Shown piece by piece: positions 8,990 through 18,300 of a stretch of 64,000 nucleotides of DNA. The notes under the pieces are model-generated. The model made no database searches. It had not been told where the DNA came from and saw nothing but the letters and a program-made list of their open reading frames with translations. Both the position numbers and the translations under genes were made by a program. This DNA comes from Marinifilum sp. D714. Its GTDB lineage: Bacteria > Bacteroidota > Bacteroidia > Bacteroidales > Marinifilaceae. The stretch covers positions 62,001 to 126,000 of the forward strand of contig NZ_JALPNU010000001.1 of the NCBI RefSeq assembly GCF_030851345.1, read 5' to 3'. How positions within the stretch are numbered: the stretch's first letter is position 1; each line of letters begins with the position of its first letter.

Positions 8990-9844
8990 CTAAACAAGAG
9001 CACAAAGAGCCTCCTCAAATGTTAAATAATTATACTGAAACCCCTCTTTTTTCAGACGATCTGGGAGAACTGTTTGCCCATTTAACAGAACAGTAGAAGC
9101 CTCACCAAGTAATATCCTCAAAATAAATGCTGGCACATGACAAAATGCAGGTCGTTTTACTATTTTTGCCATCATTTTTGTGAAATCACCATTATTGATA
9201 CTTACCGGTGCAACCAAATTGTAAATTCCTTCAGATCTTTCATTGATTACAAAACTATATGCCTTCATCAAATCATCAATGTGGATGAATGGAAACATTT
9301 GCTTGCCCGATCCCAAACGACCTCCAATACCTAATTTGAAAAATGGCAATGATTTTTGAATAATTCCTCCTTGTTCACTTAAAACCACTCCTAGTCTAAA
9401 TATCGCTGTTCTTACATTCAGCTTTTGCATTTGCATTGCTGCCTGTTCCCATTCAATACAAACTTTACCTAAAAAATCATGAGAATATGCTTCACTTTCC
9501 TCTGAATGCCTATCCCTACTATTGTATATTCCAACAGCCGAAGTACATATAAATTGTTTGGGTTTATCTTTAAGCAAGGCAACAGCTTTGCATAGGTTTT
9601 TAGTCGTTTCTACACGACTATCACGAAGTATTCTTTTTCTACTCTTAGTCCATCTTGAAAGAATTGAAGCTCCCGAAAGATGAATAATTACGCTTGCACC
9701 GTCAAGCAATGCAGCCAATGATTTCGCATCTCCATACAATCTTTCTCTGGGAATCTTTAAAATTTCGGCTCCCAAATCAGTTTGTAAGTAATCACACAAA
9801 TGTGAACCTACCAAACCACTACTTCCTGATATTGCAATTTTCAT
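8990..9844 (-). CDS. TIGR01777-family NAD(P)-dependent epimerase (YfcH-like)
   Basis: The protein from M at 9844 is 284 residues and starts MKIAISGSSGLVGSHLCDYL, an N-terminal Rossmann dinucleotide motif (GxxGxxG). TSAVGIYN and FRLGVVLSEQGG are typical of the extended-SDR TIGR01777 group. HIDDL and a C-terminal region ending FEEAL also fit. An upstream ATG at 9877 would add 11 residues (MMCKRMKYSKQ) that are not part of the fold. The substrate is not known for the family, which is linked to cell-envelope or division roles in some bacteria. It is transcribed alone or from the same strand as the diadenylate cyclase to its right. Confidence 0.85.
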   Translation of the reverse strand: MKIAISGSSGLVGSHLCDYLQTDLGAEILKIPRERLYGDAKSLAALLDGASVIIHLSGASILSRWTKSRKRILRDSRVETTKNLCKAVALLKDKPKQFICTSAVGIYNSRDRHSEESEAYSHDFLGKVCIEWEQAAMQMQKLNVRTAIFRLGVVLSEQGGIIQKSLPFFKLGIGGRLGSGKQMFPFIHIDDLMKAYSFVINERSEGIYNLVAPVSINNGDFTKMMAKIVKRPAFCHVPAFILRILLGEASTVLLNGQTVLPDRLKKEGFQYNYLTFEEALCALV

Positions 9845-9909
9845 TTGTTTTGAATATTTCATTCTCTTACACATCATTCAGGCAATCATCAAGATCCTGA
9901 TGAAGTGTT

Positions 9910-10701
9910 TCAAGTGATAAATCCTGAGTAATCTCCTGCTAAAAATTTCTTCAAATCAGCACCCGTAATTCGTACTTTAATATTTCCTCCCATAATATAA
10001 GAGATATTTCCTGTTTCTTCAGAAACTGTTATCACATGCGAATCGGTTGCCTGGCTCATCCCAATGGCAGCTCGATGTCGTAAGCCCAAACTTCCAGGAA
10101 TATTAGTACTATCTGTAACCGGTAAAATACAGCGGGCCGCGAGAATTCTATTATTGGCAATAATTACCGCACCATCATGCAAAGGCGAATTTTTGAAGAA
10201 TATCGACTCCAACAATGTTCCGGAAACTCTTGAATTTACAATCTTTCCTGTTTCAGCATAAGGTTGTAAATCTGAATTTTTTGCAATTACAATTAAAGCT
10301 CCGGTTTTCGATTTAGACATGTGTTCACATGCCGAAACAATTGATGCAATTTCTTGTTTTTGAAAACCAACCTCGTCTTTTGTAAACCAATTTTCTAAAC
10401 TAAACTTCTGATTTACATTATACCTTGAACCTAAAATCAACAGAAACTTCCTAATTTCCTGCTGAAATACTATAATCAATGCAATTACCCCAACTCCAAT
10501 AAATTGGCCAAGAATACTACTCAACAATTCCATATTTAAAGCCCGTACAAGCAGCCACATTAGGTAAAACAGGAATAATCCCACAAAAATATTGATAGCA
10601 ACGGTTCCTCGAATCAGGAGGTAAACTTGATACAAAAGAAAGGCTACCAAAAGAATATCCAGAATATCGAAAAGTCCAAGAGTGATAAAAGCAGTAATCA
10701 T
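9910..10701 (-). CDS. cdaA: Membrane diadenylate cyclase (CdaA/DacA family)
   Basis: The 263-residue protein has three N-terminal membrane helices (about 10-85), then a DAC domain. The catalytic DGA motif is at 176-178 (SPLHDGAVII) and the RHR motif at 208-210 (GLRHRAAIG). Both motifs needed for condensing two ATP into c-di-AMP are intact. The protein acts at the cytoplasmic membrane and makes a second messenger that controls osmotic balance and cell-wall homeostasis. It lies 53 bp downstream of folP on the same strand, a pairing common in Bacteroidota. No c-di-AMP phosphodiesterase is in the window. Confidence 0.93.
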   Translation of the reverse strand: MITAFITLGLFDILDILLVAFLLYQVYLLIRGTVAINIFVGLFLFYLMWLLVRALNMELLSSILGQFIGVGVIALIIVFQQEIRKFLLILGSRYNVNQKFSLENWFTKDEVGFQKQEIASIVSACEHMSKSKTGALIVIAKNSDLQPYAETGKIVNSRVSGTLLESIFFKNSPLHDGAVIIANNRILAARCILPVTDSTNIPGSLGLRHRAAIGMSQATDSHVITVSEETGNISYIMGGNIKVRITGADLKKFLAGDYSGFIT

Positions 10702-10754
10702 TATATATTTAAATTCGGTCTATTAACAAAATTACAATTTTATACGTAAATTTA

Positions 10755-11588
10755 TTATTTCAATTGTGATTTGATCATATTATGCAGTTTTACGCATTCA
10801 ACAGCTTCTTTCACATCATGCACACGTAAAATATTTGCCCCATTCTCTAAACACATCATGTTTAATGCTGTAGACCCATTTAGACTTGAATCTGGCGTAC
10901 CCCCAAGGTATTTGTAAATCATCGATTTTCTTGACAAACCAGCCAAAATTGGAAATTTTAAATCAGAAAACTCATTTAATCGAGCAATAATTTCGTAATT
11001 GTGTTCCAATGTTTTTCCAAAACCAAATCCAGGATCCAGAACCACGTCCTTTACGCCATATTGATTTAGCTTCACAATTCTCTCCTCAAAAAAAGTCTTG
11101 ATCTCACCAATTAAATCATTGTAATATGGATTCTTTTGCATGGTTTGAGGCGTTCCTTTAATGTGCATCATGATGTATGGAACTTGAAGTTCTCCGATGG
11201 TTTCAAACATATTCTCATCCATGGTTCCTCCCGAGATATCATTGATTACACAAGCTCCAAATTCATTTACAATTCTCTTTGCAATGTTTGATCTAAAAGT
11301 ATCAATCGATAGAATTGCCTGAGGAAACTCATTTCTAATTGCCTTTATGGCCGGAGCCATTCTATTGCACTCTTCTGCTTCGCTAACATCATCGGCACCA
11401 GGTCTTGTTGAAAATGCTCCTATATCAATTATATCAGCACCCTCCGATAGAATGTTCTCGGCTCTGTTTAAAATGGTTTTCTCTTCGGTATAATTTCCAC
11501 CATCATAAAATGAGTCTGGAGTAATGTTTAGAATCCCCATTACCAAAGGAGTTTCAAAATTTATTGAATGATTACCACACTTAATCAT
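10755..11588 (-). CDS. folP: Dihydropteroate synthase
   Basis: The 277-residue TIM-barrel protein joins p-aminobenzoate to dihydropterin pyrophosphate in folate synthesis and is the sulfonamide target. The pterin-binding signatures are present: GILNITPDSFYDGG near the N-terminus, DIGAFSTRPGA, SIDTF, VINDISGG, DPGFGFGKT, and the C-terminal LRVHDV. Length is normal for the family. It is divergent from the DUF1599 gene at 11728 and leads into cdaA on the minus strand. Confidence 0.95.
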   Translation of the reverse strand: MIKCGNHSINFETPLVMGILNITPDSFYDGGNYTEEKTILNRAENILSEGADIIDIGAFSTRPGADDVSEAEECNRMAPAIKAIRNEFPQAILSIDTFRSNIAKRIVNEFGACVINDISGGTMDENMFETIGELQVPYIMMHIKGTPQTMQKNPYYNDLIGEIKTFFEERIVKLNQYGVKDVVLDPGFGFGKTLEHNYEIIARLNEFSDLKFPILAGLSRKSMIYKYLGGTPDSSLNGSTALNMMCLENGANILRVHDVKEAVECVKLHNMIKSQLK

Positions 11589-11727
11589 AGGAATATCGCT
11601 GTTAAAACAATTAGTTTTTTAATTTTGCATAAGCAATTTGAGTGATCAAATACCCAAGCAAAAGTAAAATAAAATACCATGGCTTTGCCTTATTTAGTAC
11701 TTTTACGGGAAAATTTCTAAATAAACT

Positions 11728-12270
11728 ATGAATAACACAGACCAACAGTACAATCATATTATTGAAATCTGTACAGATATCTTCACTAAAAAAATGCAAG
11801 ATTATGGAACTGCCTGGAGAATTCTTCGCCCAAGTTCCATGACTGACCAAATTTACATCAAGGCTCAACGCATTAGAAGTATTGAAACTAAAGGAACTAG
11901 TAAAATAGAAGATGATATTCGTTCCGAATTTATTGGTATTGTGAATTATGCAATCATGGGAATTATTCAGTTGGAACTAGGAACTTCTGATGAAGAAATG
12001 GATCATGGTAAAGCATTGGAATTGTATCAGAAATACTTTAAGGAAGCAAAAGAGTTGATGGAAGCCAAAAATCACGATTACGATGAAGCTTGGAGAAGTA
12101 TGAGAGTAAGTTCTTTCACCGATTTGATTTTAATGAAGATCAATCGCACAAAACAAATTGAAGACAACCAGGGAAAAACCATCATTTCTGAAGGAATTGA
12201 TGCCAATTATTTTGATATGATTAACTATTCTGTTTTTGGTCTAATTAAAATTGAATTCGAAAACGCTTAA
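11728..12270 (+). CDS. DUF1599 domain protein (two tandem copies)
   Basis: The 180-residue protein carries two related halves: residues ~1-90 (KKMQDYGTAWRILRPSSMTDQI) and 90-180 (KNHDYDEAWRSMRVSSFTDL). The repeated (D)YxxAWRxxRxSSxTD motif is the mark of DUF1599, which has been tied to nucleotide modification systems but has no settled function. It is the first gene of a tight operon: 16 bp to the next gene, which in turn overlaps tpiA. The order DUF1599, DoxX-like protein, tpiA recurs in Bacteroidota. Confidence 0.85.
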   Translation: MNNTDQQYNHIIEICTDIFTKKMQDYGTAWRILRPSSMTDQIYIKAQRIRSIETKGTSKIEDDIRSEFIGIVNYAIMGIIQLELGTSDEEMDHGKALELYQKYFKEAKELMEAKNHDYDEAWRSMRVSSFTDLILMKINRTKQIEDNQGKTIISEGIDANYFDMINYSVFGLIKIEFENA

Positions 12271-12286
12271 ATAAATCCAAAATCAA

Positions 12287-13525
12287 ATGAGTTTAATTCG
12301 ATTTTTCAGCCGTCTGATTGTTGGTTTAATTTTCATTTTCAGCGGATTTGTAAAAGCAGTTGATCCTATGGGATCGACCTATAAATTCACCGATTATTTT
12401 ACTGCATTTGGATTAGATGCACTTACTTCACTAGCATTCCCTTTAGCAATTCTTTTATCAACCTTGGAATTTGCGGTTGGTGTAGCTCTTGTTTTCAATG
12501 CAAAAAAGCAACTTTCTGCTTGGGGTGCTATCATATTTATGGGCATTTTTACGCCACTAACTTTGGTTTTAGCCATTACCAATAAGGTAACTGATTGCGG
12601 ATGTTTTGGAGACGTATTGACATTGACGAACTGGGAAACTTTTTGGAAGAACATTATCATTTTAATTCCTACTCTGATTATTTTCTTTGGTAGAAAACAA
12701 AAAGAGAAATCATATCCTTTATGGGAACAAAACTTACTTGTTACTTTCTCGGTTGTTTTCTCAATCGGAATCTCAGTTTACTCCTACAAACATTTGCCAA
12801 TTATTGATTTCAGACCCTATCACATTGGTGCAAATATCAATGATGGTATGATTATACCTGATGGAGCTCCTGCCGACGAATACAGAAGCATCCTAAAGTA
12901 TGAGAAAGATGGGGTGGTGAAAGAGTTTGATGAAACAAACTATCCTTGGCAAGACAGCACTTGGACATTTGTTGATTCTGAACAAATTAAAATCAAAGAA
13001 GGCTACACGCCACCTATTCACGATTTCTCAATTTCAAATGATACTGAAGGAGATATTACCGATCAGGTATTGCATGATGAAAATTATACATTCGTTTTGA
13101 TATCAAAAGAAATTGATAAACTGAATGAAAAAAGTCTTCCTAAAGTTAAGAACCTGTCGATGTATGCACTAGAAAAAGGCTATTCTTTTATCGCATTAAC
13201 CGCATCAGGAATTCAGGAATGTGAAGACTTTAAAGCAAATCATGAATTGCCAATTGAATTTTACAATACAGATGAAATTCAGTTGAAAACAATTGTCAGA
13301 TCAAATCCGGGATTAATTTTGATTAAAAACGGAACCATTCTGGACAAATGGCATTATAATGATTTCCCTGCTGTTAAAGAGCTAAAAGGTGATTTGGCAG
13401 CCTATTCAATTACGAAACATCAAAAATTAAATATCAAACTAGTATTTATTAGTATTACTTCAACTTTGCTGTTGTTAATCTGCTTATTCTTGTTGATTAG
13501 CAGAAGATCAAGAGCAAGAAAATGA
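12287..13525 (+). CDS. BT_3928-like membrane protein with DoxX/MauE-type domain
   Basis: The 412-residue protein begins with four membrane helices in a DoxX/MauE-like arrangement ([20 protein letters not shown]; then helices to about 135). VTDCGCFGD holds a Cys pair (CGC) as in MauE-type redox-related membrane proteins. A soluble, probably extracytoplasmic region of thioredoxin-like character follows, then a last helix near 380-405. It likely takes part in envelope redox or electron transfer; no substrate is known. Its stop overlaps an upstream candidate start of tpiA (ATGA at 13522), which supports co-transcription. Confidence 0.8.
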   Translation: MSLIRFFSRLIVGLIFIFSGFVKAVDPMGSTYKFTDYFTAFGLDALTSLAFPLAILLSTLEFAVGVALVFNAKKQLSAWGAIIFMGIFTPLTLVLAITNKVTDCGCFGDVLTLTNWETFWKNIIILIPTLIIFFGRKQKEKSYPLWEQNLLVTFSVVFSIGISVYSYKHLPIIDFRPYHIGANINDGMIIPDGAPADEYRSILKYEKDGVVKEFDETNYPWQDSTWTFVDSEQIKIKEGYTPPIHDFSISNDTEGDITDQVLHDENYTFVLISKEIDKLNEKSLPKVKNLSMYALEKGYSFIALTASGIQECEDFKANHELPIEFYNTDEIQLKTIVRSNPGLILIKNGTILDKWHYNDFPAVKELKGDLAAYSITKHQKLNIKLVFISITSTLLLLICLFLLISRRSRARK

Positions 13526-13533
13526 TTACAATT

Positions 13534-14289
13534 ATGAGAAGAAAAATTGTTGCAGGAAACTGGAAAATGAACAATACTCTTGAGGAAGGTATTGAGTTGG
13601 CTGGACAAATCAATGATCTAGTAGAAAACACGGAGATCAATGATGTAGATGTTGTTATCGGTACTCCTTTTATTCACCTAACTGAAGTGAATAAAGTTGT
13701 AGGTGAAAAAATCGCTGTTGCTGCACAAAACTGTGCTGACGAAAAAAGCGGTGCTTACACTGGCGAAATCTCAGCTTCTATGATCAAATCAACAGGTAGT
13801 AAATATGTAATCCTTGGTCACTCAGAAAGAAGAACATATTACGGTGAAACCAACGAGATTTTGGTCAAAAAAGTAAACCTAACTCTTGAAAATGGTCTTG
13901 CTCCAATTTTCTGTATTGGTGAGGTTTTGGAAGAACGCCAAGCTGAAAAGCACTTCGAGGTTGTAAAAAGCCAAATCGCAGAAGGTTTGTTCCACTTGTC
14001 AGCTGAAGAGTTCGGAAAAGTTGTATTGGCATACGAACCAGTTTGGGCAATAGGTACAGGAGTAACTGCTTCTTCTGATCAAGCACAGGAAATGCACGCT
14101 TTCATCCGTAAAACTTTGGTAGAGCAATACGGTGAAGAAGTTGCAAACAACACTTCTATTCTTTACGGTGGTAGCTGTAAGCCTTCTAACGCAAAAGAAT
14201 TGTTCGAAAACGCAGATGTAGATGGTGGTTTAATTGGTGGTGCTTCTTTGAAAGCAGAAGACTTCATGGGAATTATTACTGCATTCTAA
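13534..14289 (+). CDS. tpiA: Triosephosphate isomerase
   Basis: The enzyme interconverts dihydroxyacetone phosphate and glyceraldehyde 3-phosphate in glycolysis. From M at 13534 it is 251 residues. Catalytic residues are visible: K11 (GNWKMN), H96 (GHSERR) and E168 ([11 protein letters not shown]), as is the C-terminal phosphate loop YGGS and GGAS. An alternative ATG at 13522 overlaps the stop of the preceding gene and would add four residues (MITI). The shorter form is preferred because family members start close to the (R)KxxxGNWKMN strand. Last gene of the operon. Confidence 0.95.
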   Translation: MRRKIVAGNWKMNNTLEEGIELAGQINDLVENTEINDVDVVIGTPFIHLTEVNKVVGEKIAVAAQNCADEKSGAYTGEISASMIKSTGSKYVILGHSERRTYYGETNEILVKKVNLTLENGLAPIFCIGEVLEERQAEKHFEVVKSQIAEGLFHLSAEEFGKVVLAYEPVWAIGTGVTASSDQAQEMHAFIRKTLVEQYGEEVANNTSILYGGSCKPSNAKELFENADVDGGLIGGASLKAEDFMGIITAF

Positions 14290-14312
14290 GAACAGAATAA
14301 TATAAAATAAAG

Positions 14313-14344
14313 GCCGATACAAGCAGTGTCGGCTTTTGTTTTTT
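14313..14344 (+). terminator. Intrinsic terminator of the tpiA operon
   Basis: GCCGATAC and GTGTCGGC form an 8-bp stem (one G-T pair) with a 5-nt loop, followed by TTTTGTTTTTT. It lies 23 bp after the tpiA stop and before the start chosen for prmA. Confidence 0.9.
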
Positions 14345-14389
14345 CTACACTTTGCATACCTTGCAACAACAAATAAACTAATAAAACAG

Positions 14390-15226
14390 ATGGACTATAT
14401 AGAACTAAAATGCCAGATAACTCCCTTTGATGAAGACATTGCAGACATTCTAATTGCAGAATTGGGAGAGATTGATTTCGAAAGCTTTACACAAACCGAC
14501 GATACTGTTGAAGCTTTTATACAAGCTCCTCTTTTCGATATGCAAAGAGTGGAAGAACTTACGGTAAACCTTCTTCCAAATCATGACATCTCTTATTCAC
14601 ATCAAACCATTGAATCGCAAGATTGGAATGCAGTTTGGGAATCAAATTTTCAACCGGTAATTATCTCCGATCAGGTAGTTATTCGTGCATCATTCCATAC
14701 CGATACACCAAAGGTTCCTTACGATATCGTAATCGATCCTAAAATGTCATTTGGTACTGGTCACCACTCTACTACTTCATTGATGGTACAAACCATACTG
14801 GAAACAGAAATTGAAGGCAAAAGAGTGTTGGATATGGGATGTGGAACCAGCTTACTGGCCATTTTAGCATCGAAAAGAAATGCCGTGAGAGTTGATGCCA
14901 TAGACATTGATGAGTGGCCATACAAAAACTCGTTGGAAAACATCAAGAACAATAAAGCCAAAAACATTTCAGTATTCTTGGGTGATGCAGCCTTATTGGA
15001 AGGCAAAACCTACGATGTAGTATTAGCAAACATTAACCGAAACATCTTGGTGAACGACATGAAGCATTACGTAGCTTGTTTACCTGAAAATGGTGAGTTG
15101 ATTATGAGTGGGTTTTATACCGAAGATTTGCCACATATTCAAGCCGAAGCCGAAAACAATGGTTTGAAATATATCAGCCACAAAGTAGATAAGAATTGGG
15201 TGGCAGTAAAGTATATAAAGGAATAA
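14390..15226 (+). CDS. prmA: Ribosomal protein L11 methyltransferase
   Basis: The 278-residue SAM-dependent enzyme trimethylates L11. Residues ~120-140 hold FGTGHHSTTSLMVQ. The SAM-binding motif VLDMGCGTSLLAILAS is at about 155-170, and VLANINRNIL (the NxxxN substrate loop) at about 210-220. The start at 14390 (MDYIELKCQI) is chosen because an upstream in-frame ATG at 14336 lies inside the tpiA terminator. A strong hairpin follows the gene. Confidence 0.93.
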   Translation: MDYIELKCQITPFDEDIADILIAELGEIDFESFTQTDDTVEAFIQAPLFDMQRVEELTVNLLPNHDISYSHQTIESQDWNAVWESNFQPVIISDQVVIRASFHTDTPKVPYDIVIDPKMSFGTGHHSTTSLMVQTILETEIEGKRVLDMGCGTSLLAILASKRNAVRVDAIDIDEWPYKNSLENIKNNKAKNISVFLGDAALLEGKTYDVVLANINRNILVNDMKHYVACLPENGELIMSGFYTEDLPHIQAEAENNGLKYISHKVDKNWVAVKYIKE

Positions 15227-15240
15227 GTTTTAAAGTATAA

Positions 15241-15281
15241 AGGAAAAAGTATAGACGACTAATACTTTTTCCTTTCTTTAA
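15241..15281 (+). terminator. Intrinsic terminator of prmA
   Basis: AAAGGAAAAAGTAT (15241-15254) and its exact complement (15264-15277) make a 14-bp stem with a 9-nt loop. The stem itself is AT-rich and followed by a short T-rich tail. It probably works in both directions. Confidence 0.65.
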
Positions 15282-15387
15282 ATATATGTTCCAATCTCTT
15301 TATTTTGTACTTTTTCACTTATTACTTTCTCCTTATTTCTTGTTAAATTGCCTTATCACAATTCCTGATTGAGCAAAAACAAAACCT

Positions 15388-18300
15388 ATGACTATAAATT
15401 TTCGTTCTCTACTACTTGTAACTGCTTTTTTCTGTTCGTTCAATTCATTTGGACAATCTATAAAATCATTTCCGCACGATTCCATTCAATTCCAGGAAGA
15501 ATTCCTGAAATTTATGGATCACCCAAGTAAAAAGAAGGAAAGCAAGGCATTTGCCGAGCAATTCCCATCGTTTTGGTTATCTCCAAATCTAACACCAGTC
15601 GAAAGACAAAAAATATATCAAATCAGCGATATCCTCTTACAAAAAAGAGCAAGATCTTTTCCCGATTTTTACAACTACTTTCAGACCTTAATGCTGTTTC
15701 AACAGCAAAACAGAAGTGCAGGTGACTTTACAAACTGGCATTCTGGATTTTTACAGCACGTAAGCAACAAAAAAGTAAAACTGAGCAAAAGCAAAGATTT
15801 TCTGATTCAAACTCAGCACCTATTAAATGATAGCATTGTAAACAAATCGTATGCAGTGGAGTGGAAAGCTGAAAATGCTCAGTTCAAATACATCTTTGAT
15901 GATAAATTAAGTATTGAATTTGATAAAGCCGATTTGCTTTGTATTGCTCAAAGAGATACTTCAACCATTTACAATACCCAAGGGACTTACTTCCCATTCG
16001 AAAAAATCTGGAAAGGAAGTAAAGGAAAAATAAGCTGGGAACGAGCTGGTAAAGACATCAATACAGAATACGCAATCTTCGATTCCTACCAAGTCAATAC
16101 GTCTAAATCAAAATTTGCTATTGATACAGTTCAATATTTCAATCCTGATTTATCGGACCATGCGCTTAACGGAAGTCTGATTGAGAAAGCGATCAGAACC
16201 AAAAATCCCAAAAGAGCACTTTACCCCCGATTTGAATCCTTCGAACATGAAATTAAAATTGATGAGATATACGAACATGTAAATTACAAAGGAGGAGTGG
16301 CAATTCATGGTGCAAAATTTATCGGAAAAGGAAGCCCTGAGCACCCTTCCGAAATTCAGATATCCCGAAATGATACTCTATTCTTGGTGGCTCAATCGGA
16401 ACACTTTGCATTCCAAAACAATCAAATTGCGGGGAAGGATACCAAAATAGACATCCTAATTGATACATGTAGAATCTATCATCCGGGCTTATTGTTTAAA
16501 TATTTTCCCGAAAAGAAAGAATTGAACCTGTTTCGCGATCGCGAAGGCATTTCAAAAAGTCCATATTTTAACAACTATCACAACCTGATTATGGACGTAG
16601 GCTTGTTGATTTGGCGCTTGGATGAAAACATGATGCATTTTACCAGCATTAAAGGAGCTACCAAACGTCAGGCACACTTCGAGTCTACAAACTATTTCAG
16701 AATGAACCGATTCATGAGAATACAGGGAATGGATGAACAAAACCCTCTGGTGCTACTTAGAAAATTTGCCGACTATATTTATGTAGAAACTTTCACTGCC
16801 GAAGAATATGCCAATTACATTAAAAAACCAGTAAACCAAGTTCGTCAGCAACTATTTTCTCTATCGTTTCAAGGCTTTGTAAGCTACAACATGAGCACCG
16901 ATGAAGTGACTTTGCAAAAACGATTGGACGACTACATAAGGAGTGGAATGGGACGCCAGGATTACGATGTGATACAGTTTACCACACAAACCGGGGACAA
17001 AGAATCCGATGCCATTTATTTTATTGGCAGTTCGAACCTACAGATTAATGGAGTTCGACAAATTGCGGTGAGTGATTCACAAAATGTGGTAATTTTCCCT
17101 AAGCATCGCAGAATTGTCTTGAAAAAGAACCGCGACTTTGAGTTTGATGGCCGACTAATGGCTGGCTTGATTGATCTTCATGGTGAAGGTTTCGATTTTT
17201 CCTACGATAACTTTAAGATTGACCTAAAATCTATCGATTCCCTGCAAATGAATGTGGTAGTTGATTCCTTAAGCAATTTTGGGAATCGATACACCAATTT
17301 GCTGGGTAGTGTAGTAGAGAACATATCGGGAGATTTACTGATTGACGATCCGAACAACAAGTCTGGAAATAAAAATTTTGCCGACTACCCTATCTTCAAT
17401 AGTGTTGATTCCAGTTACGTTTATTACGACAAACCACATATCCAGGATGGTGTTTACAAACGCGATGAGTTCTACTTTAAGGTGGATCCTTACACCATCA
17501 TGAACATTAACAATTTCGATCGTTCTGATATTGAACTGGCAGGTACTTTTGTTTCTGATAGCATTTTTCCAACCTTTAGAGAGCCTTTAACCATTCGAGA
17601 AGACAACTCGCTGGGTTTTGAACACATTACTCCAGAAAATGGTTTTTCGGCCTACGGCAAAGGTATTTTTACCGATACAGTCTTCCTTTCGAACCAAGGT
17701 TTAAGAGGTAGTGGTACGGTAAATTATTTGGTATCCGAAACCAAATCGAATGATTTTATTTTCAGACCTGAAGAAATGCATACCAATGCAGAAAGTTTCG
17801 AACTGAAGAAGCACGATACCAAAATGAACAACCCGGAGATAAACGGTAAACAAATATACGTTCAGTGGTTTCCATACAAAGATGAAATGTATGTGAAGAG
17901 TAGTGCCTTGCCGCTCGACATGTATCAAAAACTGGCAACGCTATCGGGGACGCTTAAGATTACACCGAACGGGATTACCGGTATGGGAAATATGGAGCTG
18001 GTAAATGCCGAAATTGAATCGGATTATTTTACCTACAACCGAAAAAACATTTTGGCTGATTCGGCAAGTTTTAAAATCTTAAATGCCGATTCAACCGGGT
18101 ACTCTTTCGAAACCGAATCAGTAAATGCCAACATCGACTTTGTGAGTCGAACGGGAGCTTTCGAAAATACCAATGCCGACAAAAAAAGTATCTTCCCTGA
18201 TAATCGATACTTAAGCTATATCAACAATTTTAAATGGTATATGGATGAGCAGATAATCGATTTTGGGAAAGAAGATGAAGCAACACTTGCAGCACTTTGG

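Noticed and set aside
11611-11868. 85-codon minus-strand frame between folP and the DUF1599 gene
   Set aside because: It overlaps the well-supported DUF1599 start on the other strand and shows no family features.
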